Shown here piece by piece: positions 1 through 8,580 of a stretch of DNA of 64,000 nt. The DNA is from MFD04716-140 sp963703125 (lineage in GTDB: Bacteria > Bacteroidota > Bacteroidia > Flavobacteriales > Flavobacteriaceae): positions 2,046,001-2,110,000 of the forward strand of contig OY969790.1 of the NCBI GenBank assembly GCA_963703125.1, given 5' to 3'. Numbering within the stretch: position 1 is the first letter of the stretch; each line of letters starts with the position of its first letter. The translations under genes were made by a program, and so were the position numbers. A model generated the notes under the pieces. It searched no databases, was not told where the DNA came from, and saw only the letters and a program-made list of their open reading frames with translations.

Positions 1-772
1 TTTTCTGTTTTCTTATAACGGGTTTCAGGGTATTTGATTCTGCTATGGTTATGTATTCAAGTTTCAAATAGGGATGATTCCTAAATTGCTCGGTTGCCCA
101 ATCGGAAACCTTTTTAGCACTTTCCGTGCCAAACCGTATTTTCAAATTTTTTAGGGTTTTGTAGATAAAGGCAGCTTCTTGCCTCAAAGTAAGGGACAAT
201 TGTTCGTTTCTTGAACTTAGTGCCAATCCTGAGGGTTCCCTAATAATCGGGCAACCAACAATATTTACAGGGATATTGTTTTTTTCCACTAATTTCCTAA
301 TAACCTGCAGCTGTTGAAAGTCCTTTTCGCCAAAGTATGCATTATCGGGACCAATTAGTCTTAATAAAGTTTCTACAATTGTCCCAACTCCGTTAAAGTG
401 ATTTTCCCTGAACGCGCCTTCCATCATGTTGTCAAGTCCATCGAAATCATATGTCTTGGAACGAACGTCTTCGTTGTATATTTCAGTAACCGATGGAGCA
501 AAAATGATGATTTGATCAGAAACCTGTTTTAGGAGTTCAGTATCTTCCTTTAGCGTCTTAGGGTATTTTTTTAAATCATCTGGGTTATTGAACTGGGTAG
601 GGTTCACGAAAATGCTGACCACCACAAGATCATTTTCACCAAAGGCTCTTTTTACCAATGCCAAATGGCCCTTGTGCAACGCGCCCATTGTTGGGACCAA
701 TCCCAATTTCTTCCTGTCATCCAGTAAGGATAAATAAGATTTGAGCTCTTTCTTGGTCTCTATTACTGTCAT
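1..772 (-). CDS. panC: pantoate--beta-alanine ligase, C-terminus cut by window edge
   Basis: PanC condenses D-pantoate with beta-alanine using ATP, the last step of pantothenate (coenzyme A precursor) synthesis in the cytosol. The minus strand from the ATG at 772 reads MTVIETKKELKSYL and carries the nucleotidyl-transferase HxGH-type motif PTMGALHKGH at residues 27-36 (H33, H36), then FVNPTQF and EKDFQQL, all typical of the family. About 257 codons are visible and the usual length is about 280, so only the last 25 or so residues lie outside. It diverges from the glycogen synthase-like gene, a common flavobacterial arrangement. Confidence 0.96.
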   Translation of the reverse strand, partial: MTVIETKKELKSYLSLLDDRKKLGLVPTMGALHKGHLALVKRAFGENDLVVVSIFVNPTQFNNPDDLKKYPKTLKEDTELLKQVSDQIIIFAPSVTEIYNEDVRSKTYDFDGLDNMMEGAFRENHFNGVGTIVETLLRLIGPDNAYFGEKDFQQLQVIRKLVEKNNIPVNIVGCPIIREPSGLALSSRNEQLSLTLRQEAAFIYKTLKNLKIRFGTESAKKVSDWATEQFRNHPYLKLEYITIAESNTLKPVIRKQK

Positions 773-792
773 TCCGTTCACTTAAAACCGAG

Positions 793-800
793 CAAACTTA
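793..800 (-). promoter_or_regulatory. candidate -7 promoter element for panC
   Basis: On the minus strand this reads TAAGTTTG, an exact match to the Bacteroidetes -7 consensus TAnnTTTG, 20 bases before the panC start codon. I see no good TTG at the -33 position. Confidence 0.5.
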
Positions 801-831
801 CTATAATTACGGCTAATCATCATTATTTTTG

Positions 832-839
832 TAATTTTG
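832..839 (+). promoter_or_regulatory. candidate -7 promoter element for the 876 gene
   Basis: TAATTTTG matches TAnnTTTG exactly and lies 36 bases before the start at 876, back to back with the panC element. No clear -33 TTG is present. Confidence 0.5.
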
Positions 840-875
840 CACCCATGCTAGCGCAATAAACAAAATAGAGCTTTT

Positions 876-1685
876 ATGAATGGCAAAAAGATATTGTTTG
901 TATCTTCTGAATTAGTACCCTACTTACCCGAGAATGAAGTTTCCCTAATGTCTTACGAAACACCTAGAATGGTCAATAGCAAAGGTGGCCAAATCAGGAT
1001 TTTTATGCCACGTTATGGAAATATCAATGAGCGCCGGCATCAATTACACGAGGTTATCCGACTTTCTGGGATGAACCTAGTGATCAATGATATGGATATG
1101 CCCTTAATAATTAAGGTCGCCTCTATTCCCCGCGAAAGGATTCAAGTTTACTTTATTGATAATGAGGAATATTTTAAGAGAAAGGCCACATTTACAGATG
1201 TAAGCGGTAATCTCTTCCCGGACAATGATCAGCGAGCTATTTTCTTTGCAAAGGGGGTAGTTGAAACTGTGAAGAAGTTAAATTGGGCGCCAGACATCAT
1301 ACATGTTCATGGTTGGATGGCTTCGTTGCTACCACTTTATTTGAAGAAATTTTATGCTGATGAGCCCCTTTTTGGGGATAGCAGGATAGTTACTTCGGTA
1401 TATAAAAAATCTTTTGAAGGCGAACTTGATAAGGACATGATCAAAAAAGTAGCCTTTGATGGCATTTCAGAGGATAGTATTCGCTCACTTGAGCAACCCA
1501 ACTATAATAATTTGTTAAAAGTGGCTGTAGATTTTTCGGATGCTGTTATTTTAGCCGCGGAAGAGATTAATGAAGATTTACAAAAACATATTTCCAACCT
1601 CGATAAACCAGTGTTGCCATACGTTTCCCTACAAGAATTTGAGGAAGCCTATGCAAATTTTTATTACACTCAAGTTTTAAAATAA
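876..1685 (+). CDS. glycogen/starch synthase, catalytic N-terminal (GT5) domain only
   Basis: The 269 residues resemble the N-terminal Rossmann half of GlgA-type glycogen synthases. The start MNGKKILFVSSELVPYLP is the usual beta-strand opening, and IIHVHGWMASLLPLYLK near residue 140 matches the conserved GT5 segment. Full GlgA is about 480 residues with a second Rossmann half that binds ADP-glucose; that half is missing, and the N-terminal KTGGL motif is replaced by SKGGQ. Half-length forms next to panC are, as far as I recall, usual in flavobacteria, so this is probably a family trait and not a recent truncation. Real glucosyl transfer is doubtful. The gene is followed after 5 bases by the DUF4270 gene, so the two are probably co-transcribed. 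Confidence 0.75.
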   Translation: MNGKKILFVSSELVPYLPENEVSLMSYETPRMVNSKGGQIRIFMPRYGNINERRHQLHEVIRLSGMNLVINDMDMPLIIKVASIPRERIQVYFIDNEEYFKRKATFTDVSGNLFPDNDQRAIFFAKGVVETVKKLNWAPDIIHVHGWMASLLPLYLKKFYADEPLFGDSRIVTSVYKKSFEGELDKDMIKKVAFDGISEDSIRSLEQPNYNNLLKVAVDFSDAVILAAEEINEDLQKHISNLDKPVLPYVSLQEFEEAYANFYYTQVLK

Positions 1686-1690
1686 TCCAA

Positions 1691-3583
1691 ATGGCCTTTT
1701 TGAATAGATTCAAATTTGCTGCTGTGGCAGTGATAGTAGTGATGATGTCATTGATTTCCTGTGAAAAAGATTTGACTACGATAGGTTCCGGAGTTATTGG
1801 AGGCGAGCCGTTTTCTACGGGAAAGGCAACTTTTGATGTCTTTGCCTACAATAAGAAAATAGAAGCTGTAAACGCCAATAAATTGCCTGTTTATCAATTG
1901 GGAATTTTTAATGATCCCATTTACGGTAAAACGGAAGCAAGAATAACGTCACAATTGCAGCTATCAGTTCCTAGTCCAACTTTTGGGGCATTTTCACAGG
2001 CTACTGAAAATAACTCCGCCAGCGATAATGTTGCTACAACTATTGAAGAAAACGAAACTGTAAAAGAGGTCTTTTTGAATATTCCATATCTAAGAAACCC
2101 AGCTGCATTGCGCGATCGTGATGCGGACGGAGTTGAAGATGAATTTGATGTTGACCCTACAGATGCAAATAGCGATAGTGACGGTGATGGTGTTACGGAT
2201 ATTAGGGAAAGTACGACTGGTACCAACCCGTTAAATAAAGATACGGATGGCGATGGTATCAATGATGGTGAAGATACTTCTACGGTCCAGAACACTTTTG
2301 CAAAACAATTTGATCTGGATAGCATTTATGGCATCGATAGAAACGAATATGAAACGGTTCCATTTCAATTGAAAGTTGAAAGATCAACTTATTTTCTAAG
2401 AGACTTGGATCCAAATGCCAATTTTGAAGAGGCACAGGCCTATTTTTCAAATCAACAATTCTCCCCAACATTTGTATCAGACGTTATTTATGAAGGCGAA
2501 GTCTATATAAATGACACGGAGATCCTGGTTTTTAAGGAAGATGACCCTGAAACGGCGGATGTTGATGAGTCCCTAGAGGTGGAATCCAGAATTCAACCAG
2601 GCATAAGAGTGCCTTTGGATCCTGCCTTTTTTCAGGAGAATATACTGGACAAAGAAGGCGGTTCCGAGCTTTTGAGCCAATCGAATTTTAGTGATTTTTT
2701 AAGGGGATTGCATCTCTCTATTTCTTCCATTAATAGGGATGTAATGCTATTGTTCGATTTGAGGAACGCCGATATTACCATCGATTATACCTATGATTAT
2801 ATAGACACGAAGAGCAACACGGATGCATCTGACGATGTTTTGGTTGAACAGGGCAAAGAGGGTAGTTTTGTTCTTAATTTTCTACGTACCCAAACCACTG
2901 CCAACGGTACTACTATTACCATTGGCAATGCGGTGAACACCTATTTGAACGACCCATTGAACCCGATCATTACGGACAATCTTGATACAGGTGAAAATGC
3001 ATCCAGGATATACTTAAAAGGAGATGCAGGTGTTTACACCGAAATAAAATTGTTCGATGAAAGCAATGGGGTCGAAACCATAAATCAGATTAAAGCGAAC
3101 AATTGGGTGATCAATGAAGCGAATTTGGTTTTCTATGTGGATCGGGAAAGTTTGGATGCAGCCGGCAGTGTTGTTGAACCTCCAAGATTGTATCTCTTTA
3201 ATGCCGATACAAATGTTTATTTATATGATCCGTTAACTGAGCCAACTCCAGAAAAAGATACCCCGCTTTATTATTATCCCCAATATGACGGGCGTTTGGA
3301 AAAATCAGGGGATAAAGGCCTAAAATATACGGTTCGGATTACTCGCTATATCAACGAAATCATTCAAAGAGATGCCTTGAATGCAACTTTAGGGCTTATG
3401 TTAACCTCCAATATCACTCTAATTGGAGCTGCAAATACTATGTTGGCCAATAACGTTGAAAGTGAAATTCCAATAGCATCCAATATAACCCCCTTAGGCA
3501 CTGTCCTTTATGGCAGTAATGTGGATGAGGCGCATCAAGACAAAAAACTAAAACTGGAGATTTTCTATACAAAATCCAATTAA
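1691..3583 (+). CDS. DUF4270 domain lipoprotein with thrombospondin type-3-like repeats
   Basis: A 630-residue exported protein. The N-terminus has a basic residue pair, a hydrophobic stretch and the lipobox-like ending MMSLISCEKD, so it is probably lipidated at Cys24. The body fits DUF4270, a Bacteroidetes outer-surface family of unknown function. Residues about 141-196 hold an Asp-rich insert of DxDxDG-type units (for example DSDGDGVTD and DTDGDGIND), the calcium-binding pattern of thrombospondin type 3 repeats. It sits between the glycogen synthase-like gene and glmS. The role is unknown; a cell-surface or periplasmic place is inferred from the signal. Confidence 0.8.
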   Translation: MAFLNRFKFAAVAVIVVMMSLISCEKDLTTIGSGVIGGEPFSTGKATFDVFAYNKKIEAVNANKLPVYQLGIFNDPIYGKTEARITSQLQLSVPSPTFGAFSQATENNSASDNVATTIEENETVKEVFLNIPYLRNPAALRDRDADGVEDEFDVDPTDANSDSDGDGVTDIRESTTGTNPLNKDTDGDGINDGEDTSTVQNTFAKQFDLDSIYGIDRNEYETVPFQLKVERSTYFLRDLDPNANFEEAQAYFSNQQFSPTFVSDVIYEGEVYINDTEILVFKEDDPETADVDESLEVESRIQPGIRVPLDPAFFQENILDKEGGSELLSQSNFSDFLRGLHLSISSINRDVMLLFDLRNADITIDYTYDYIDTKSNTDASDDVLVEQGKEGSFVLNFLRTQTTANGTTITIGNAVNTYLNDPLNPIITDNLDTGENASRIYLKGDAGVYTEIKLFDESNGVETINQIKANNWVINEANLVFYVDRESLDAAGSVVEPPRLYLFNADTNVYLYDPLTEPTPEKDTPLYYYPQYDGRLEKSGDKGLKYTVRITRYINEIIQRDALNATLGLMLTSNITLIGAANTMLANNVESEIPIASNITPLGTVLYGSNVDEAHQDKKLKLEIFYTKSN

Positions 3584-3704
3584 ATAGCAAAACATATTTT
3601 CGTTCCCGCGCCAAAGCTTCGCTTTATAATATTCCTCTTACATACCACTCAAAGGAATTTTGCGTTTTATATCCAAGAATTAAATACATTTTATTGACTT
3701 CAAT

Positions 3705-3712
3705 TAAATTTG
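3705..3712 (+). promoter_or_regulatory. candidate -7 promoter element for glmS
   Basis: TAAATTTG matches TAnnTTTG exactly, 38 bases before the glmS ATG. The only nearby TTG (3694-3696) is too close to be a normal -33 element. Confidence 0.5.
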
Positions 3713-3750
3713 CGGCAATATTTCAATAATCCCAATAAAAATTTACTGCT

Positions 3751-5598
3751 ATGTGTGGAATCGTAGGATATATTGGTCACAGGGATGCCTACCCAATTAT
3801 AATGAAAGGACTTCAACGCCTTGAGTACCGTGGCTATGACAGTGCCGGCGTGGCATTATATGATGGTAATCAGATCAATCTTTCAAAGACGAAAGGAAAA
3901 GTTGAGGAACTCCGAAAGAAATCTGAAAAGAATATGTCCCTTGCTGGAAAATTGGGCATAGGTCATACGCGTTGGGCCACTCATGGTGTGCCTAATGATG
4001 TGAATTCACACCCGCATTATTCAAATTCCGGTGATTTGGTAATCATTCACAATGGAATTATTGAGAATTATGAATCAATAAAAAAAGAGTTGACGAATAG
4101 AGGCTACACTTTTGAATCCGATACGGACACGGAAGTTTTGGTCAACTTGATCGAAGAAGTTAAGAAAAAGGAAGGGGTACTTTTGGGGCAAGCAGTACAA
4201 ATTGCTCTTAATGAGGTTGTAGGGGCTTATGCCATCGCAGTATTTGATAAGAAAAAACCAGATGAAATTGTAGTCGCAAAATTGGGCAGCCCTTTGGCAA
4301 TAGGCATTGGTGAGAACGAGTTTTTCATCGCTTCAGATGCATCCCCTTTTATTGAATTCACCAACAACGCCGTTTACCTGGAAGATGAAGAAATGGCTAT
4401 TATCAGATTGGGCAAGGAAATTAAATTGAGAAAAATAAAAAATGATGCCATTGCCTATCCCAATATTTTGGAGTTGAAAATGAACCTTGAGGAGATTGAA
4501 AAGGGAGGTTATGAGCATTTTATGCTAAAGGAAATATACGAACAGCCTAAAGCGATATTAGATACATATCGTGGTAGGTTATTGGCCGATCAAGGTATTA
4601 TAAGGATGGCCGGAATTGACCAAAATCTGGAAAAATTCATGAATGCAAATAGAATTATCATTGTGGCCTGTGGTACCTCTTGGCATGCAGGTTTGGTCGC
4701 CGAATATATTTTTGAGGACTTGGCAAGAATACCTGTAGAAGTGGAGTACGCTTCGGAATTTAGATATAGGAATCCGGTAATTACGGATAAGGACGTTTTA
4801 ATCGCGATTTCGCAATCCGGTGAAACAGCGGATACTTTAGCGGCAATAAAACTTGCGAAGGAAAAGGGGGCTTTTGTTTTTGGCGTTTGTAATGTTGTGG
4901 GGTCATCCATTGCGCGTGAAACAGATGCCGGTGCCTACACACATGCAGGCCCCGAAATAGGTGTGGCCTCCACAAAAGCATTTACAACGCAGATTACCAT
5001 CTTAACATTGATTGCTTTAAAACTTGCAAAAGAAAAGGGAGTCTTCTCAGAATCTAAATTCCACGAATATTTGACTGAATTGGAAACAATTCCAGCAAAA
5101 GTAGAGAAGGCCTTGTTATCCAACCCTTTAGTTGAAATAATCGCCAATGTTTATAAAGACTCTCCCAATTGTTTATATTTAGGACGAGGCTATAATTTTC
5201 CTGTAGCTCTTGAAGGTGCGCTTAAATTAAAGGAAATTAGTTATATTCATGCAGAGGGTTATCCTGCAGCTGAAATGAAGCATGGCCCCATCGCCTTGAT
5301 TGATGAAAAAATGCCGGTAATAGTTATTGCTACTAATAAGGGGCATTATGAAAAGGTAGTGAGTAATATCCAAGAAATCAAGTCAAGGAAAGGCATGATT
5401 ATCGCAATCGTTACGGAAGGGGACGAACAGGTACGTGATTTGGCGGATCATATTATCGAAATACCAGAGACCATAGAAAGCCTTACACCCTTGCTTACAA
5501 CGATTCCCTTGCAATTATTATCTTATCACATAGCCGTTTTGCGGGGATGCAATGTTGACCAACCAAGAAATTTGGCAAAATCGGTTACTGTAGAGTAG
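3751..5598 (+). CDS. glmS: glutamine--fructose-6-phosphate aminotransferase (isomerizing)
   Basis: GlmS makes glucosamine-6-phosphate from fructose-6-phosphate and glutamine, the entry step for peptidoglycan and LPS amino sugars. The 615-residue protein starts MCGIVGYIGHRDA; Cys2 becomes the N-terminal nucleophile of the glutaminase domain after Met removal. LEYRGYDSAG, GHTRWATHG and HNGIIENY are class II amidotransferase motifs. Two SIS sugar-isomerase domains follow, with SQSGETADT near residue 352, and the C-terminus ends QPRNLAKSVTVE as is standard for the enzyme. Length is normal. A strong hairpin terminator follows directly. No glmS ribozyme is visible in the 167-base leader region. Confidence 0.98.
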   Translation: MCGIVGYIGHRDAYPIIMKGLQRLEYRGYDSAGVALYDGNQINLSKTKGKVEELRKKSEKNMSLAGKLGIGHTRWATHGVPNDVNSHPHYSNSGDLVIIHNGIIENYESIKKELTNRGYTFESDTDTEVLVNLIEEVKKKEGVLLGQAVQIALNEVVGAYAIAVFDKKKPDEIVVAKLGSPLAIGIGENEFFIASDASPFIEFTNNAVYLEDEEMAIIRLGKEIKLRKIKNDAIAYPNILELKMNLEEIEKGGYEHFMLKEIYEQPKAILDTYRGRLLADQGIIRMAGIDQNLEKFMNANRIIIVACGTSWHAGLVAEYIFEDLARIPVEVEYASEFRYRNPVITDKDVLIAISQSGETADTLAAIKLAKEKGAFVFGVCNVVGSSIARETDAGAYTHAGPEIGVASTKAFTTQITILTLIALKLAKEKGVFSESKFHEYLTELETIPAKVEKALLSNPLVEIIANVYKDSPNCLYLGRGYNFPVALEGALKLKEISYIHAEGYPAAEMKHGPIALIDEKMPVIVIATNKGHYEKVVSNIQEIKSRKGMIIAIVTEGDEQVRDLADHIIEIPETIESLTPLLTTIPLQLLSYHIAVLRGCNVDQPRNLAKSVTVE

Positions 5599-5612
5599 GT
5601 AAGTAAAGTAAC

Positions 5613-5662
5613 TTGGCATAAAAAAGGCCCTGAAATGTACTTCAGGGCCTTTTTTATGCCAA
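5613..5662. terminator. glmS terminator, 22-bp perfect hairpin
   Basis: Arms 5613-5634 and 5641-5662 are perfectly complementary over 22 bases with a 6-base loop. The G+C core GGCCCTGAA is flanked by A6/T6 runs, so the structure can stop transcription in both directions. Confidence 0.9.
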
Positions 5663-5801
5663 ATTTTGCGCATTTAACATTTTTAAGCTGTCTTTTTTAT
5701 CAATAATTATACTATGCATGCATAATTTTTTTAAATTTATGATTATTCAGATGAAAAAATCTGTATTATTGCGCTTAAAACTAATTTAACTCACTTTTAA
5801 C

Positions 5802-8546
5802 ATGCGAAAATTACTATTAATATCCTTGCTATTGTTGGGTGCCTTAGGGTATTCCCAAACAACCATCAAGGGGACGGTGGTAGATCAGAACAACGAGGCA
5901 GTACCTGGCGCCAATATTGTGATTGCCGGGAAGGCCATCGGCACCACAACTGATTTTGATGGAAATTTCATCCTCGAGACTTCTGAAGCCCCCCCTTTTC
6001 GATTATTGATTACGAGTATCGGATTTGCCGATACGTCGGAACAAATCATGGCAAACGACCAAACGGTGAACATCGTCCTGAATGAATCGCAGACCTTTCT
6101 TGATGAAGTGGTAATTTCGGCTTCTCGAACTCCAGAGCGCATTTTTGAATCGCCTGTTACCGTAGAGCGAATGGATATAAGGGCCATTCAGAGTGCAGCG
6201 GCCCCCACTTTTTATGATGCACTGGAGAATCTTAAAGGTGTAGATATGAATACAAATAGCCTCACTTTTAAGGCCATAAACACCAGAGGTTTCGCCACTT
6301 TTGCCAACAATCGATTTATGCAATTGGTAGATGGCATGGACAACTCGTCACCTGCACTGAACTTTCCCCTAGGAAATTTATTGGGAATGTCGGAACTTGA
6401 TGTCAATACCGTTGAATTGCTACCAGGAGCTTCTTCCGCCCTGTATGGAGCAAACGCCTTTAACGGTATAATGTTCATGACGAGCAAAAGCCCGTTTGAT
6501 GATCAAGGAATAAGTTTTTATGCCAAAACGGGAATTACATCAAGTACAAATGCCGGCGACAATAATTTTACAGATGTCGGCATAAGAGCGGCCCATGTGT
6601 TCAGCGATAAGTTTGCGGCCAAGGCATCTGCGTCCTTCTTAAAAGGCACGGAATGGTTCTCCACTGATTATTCCGATTTTGGTAATCCGGGTTTTACGCG
6701 ATTAAACCCTGCTTATAATGGACTTAATATATATGGCGATGAGGTCGGGACTACACTGAACTTTGACCAGATTGCTGCAGAGAACTTGCCCATCCCTGTT
6801 GCGACCGATTTTGGTTCTGCGCGTGTTACAAGAACAGGTTATGAAGAAAGGGATTTAATGGATTATGACGCTGAAAGTTTTAAGGCAGATTTCGCATTGC
6901 ATTACAAACCAATGGCCGACGATCTTGAAATTATATGGAACTCCAAATTAGGTCGTGGTAATACAATTTACCAAGGAGCTAATAGATATGCAATCAAAGA
7001 CTTTTTTATGCAGCAGCATAAGCTTGAAATACGCAACAAGAATTTCTTTGTTCGAGGATATACAACTGCCGAAAAAGCTGGAAATTCATATGATACCCGT
7101 TTTACCGCAATAAATATCAATAGGGCATGGAAAGGTGATAGACAGTGGTTTACCGATTATGCATTAGGATATCTAACTGCTAGATTTCTGAACCCGACTG
7201 TAACCGATGAGCAAGGTCATGCTGCCGGAAGGGCGAATGCCGATACGGGAAGATTTGCCCCAGGCTCAACTGAATTCAATACTGCTTTGGCTTCGATTAC
7301 TTCGGACCCAGATTTGACCACTGGATCTAAATTCCAAGATAATTCCAAAATTTACCATGTGGACGCCAACTATAATCTAGCCCATTTAACCTCAAATTTC
7401 GCGGATATCATGGTCGGAGGTTCTTGGAGGGAATATTCCTTAAATTCAGGAGGAACTATTTATACCGATAATGACGGCCCTATTAATTACAATGAGTACG
7501 GCGCATACCTTCAGATCCAGAAAAAATTCATAGAAGACCGGTTGAAATTTACAGGTTCCGTGAGGTATGATAAGTCTGAATTTTTTGACGGCTTCTTCTC
7601 CCCAAGGGCATCATTCGTTTATGCCGTGGATACCGACAAGAGGCATAACCTTAGGGCATCCTATCAAACGGGGTTTAGAAACCCCACAACTCAGGATTTA
7701 TTTATAGGCTTGGACGCAGGATTGGCCATTTTGGTAGGTTCTGCCCCAAATAATCCAGGTAGGTTTACCTCGGCCGAACTTCCATTGAGTACCAATGGCC
7801 AAATTATTGTAGGATCACCTACTGTTCGGATTCCTGGAAGTCACGCTTATACCAATGCTTTTAGCAGAGAATCCGTTGAATCGGGTGCCCCACAAGCAAT
7901 TAATGTAGGTTTTGTAAAACCTGAACAGATTACGGCCTATGAGGTAGGCTATCGAGGTGTATTCGGGAAGATAAGCCTTGATGTGAATGCATACTATAAT
8001 GCTTATCAAGACTTTATATCGAATAAAACCGTACTTGTTCCCAAATATGGCCAAGTGGGCGACAATTCACTTTCTCTATTGGCTTTACAGAATGAAGACT
8101 TTCAACCCTTTCAGACCTACACAAATTCCACTTCGGACATAAATTCCTATGGAGCCGGGTTGGGGATAACCACCAAGATAATGGGCAATTTTGACTTTGG
8201 TGTTAACTATACGTACGCCAAACTTGATTTTGATCAGAGCAGTGACCCGGGATTCGAGTCTAATTTCAACACGCCCGAGCATAAAGTTAAAGCGTCATTT
8301 GGAAATCAAGAACTTTTCAAAAACTTTGGCTTCAATGTCAATTGGCGATGGAACGATGTGTACTTGTGGCAATCAAGTTTTGCAGATGGCTTTATCCCCA
8401 ACAGAAATATATTTGATGCGCAGATCAACTTGGCCGTACCTGGCATAAAATCAATTTTTAAGGTAGGGGGCTCCAATATTTTTGGCGAAGAATATGTTAG
8501 CGCCCCAGGTGCAGGCACCATCGGTGCACAATATTATGTGTCATGA
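5802..8546 (+). CDS. TonB-dependent outer-membrane receptor with carboxypeptidase-like N-terminal domain
   Basis: A 914-residue outer-membrane beta-barrel protein. The signal peptide MRKLLLISLLLLGALGYSQ is followed by a carboxypeptidase-regulatory-like domain (about 20-105, with TIKGTVVDQNNEAVPGANI), a plug domain (about 110-230, ASRTPERIFESPVTVERMD) and a long barrel. It imports a substrate using TonB energy; the substrate cannot be read from sequence. It does not look like SusC, and no SusD gene follows. The next gene, 34 bases on, is an SGNH hydrolase lipoprotein, so the pair may act together on a lipid or ester substrate (inference). The last residues do not end in an aromatic, which is not rare in this phylum. 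Confidence 0.9.
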   Translation: MRKLLLISLLLLGALGYSQTTIKGTVVDQNNEAVPGANIVIAGKAIGTTTDFDGNFILETSEAPPFRLLITSIGFADTSEQIMANDQTVNIVLNESQTFLDEVVISASRTPERIFESPVTVERMDIRAIQSAAAPTFYDALENLKGVDMNTNSLTFKAINTRGFATFANNRFMQLVDGMDNSSPALNFPLGNLLGMSELDVNTVELLPGASSALYGANAFNGIMFMTSKSPFDDQGISFYAKTGITSSTNAGDNNFTDVGIRAAHVFSDKFAAKASASFLKGTEWFSTDYSDFGNPGFTRLNPAYNGLNIYGDEVGTTLNFDQIAAENLPIPVATDFGSARVTRTGYEERDLMDYDAESFKADFALHYKPMADDLEIIWNSKLGRGNTIYQGANRYAIKDFFMQQHKLEIRNKNFFVRGYTTAEKAGNSYDTRFTAININRAWKGDRQWFTDYALGYLTARFLNPTVTDEQGHAAGRANADTGRFAPGSTEFNTALASITSDPDLTTGSKFQDNSKIYHVDANYNLAHLTSNFADIMVGGSWREYSLNSGGTIYTDNDGPINYNEYGAYLQIQKKFIEDRLKFTGSVRYDKSEFFDGFFSPRASFVYAVDTDKRHNLRASYQTGFRNPTTQDLFIGLDAGLAILVGSAPNNPGRFTSAELPLSTNGQIIVGSPTVRIPGSHAYTNAFSRESVESGAPQAINVGFVKPEQITAYEVGYRGVFGKISLDVNAYYNAYQDFISNKTVLVPKYGQVGDNSLSLLALQNEDFQPFQTYTNSTSDINSYGAGLGITTKIMGNFDFGVNYTYAKLDFDQSSDPGFESNFNTPEHKVKASFGNQELFKNFGFNVNWRWNDVYLWQSSFADGFIPNRNIFDAQINLAVPGIKSIFKVGGSNIFGEEYVSAPGAGTIGAQYYVS

Positions 8547-8580
8547 ACCATAAATCAATAAAACATAAAAGAGAATTCTG

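Noticed and set aside
3694..3696. TTG as -33 element for glmS
   Set aside because: Only 8 bases from the -7 element, far short of the 17-21 base spacing.
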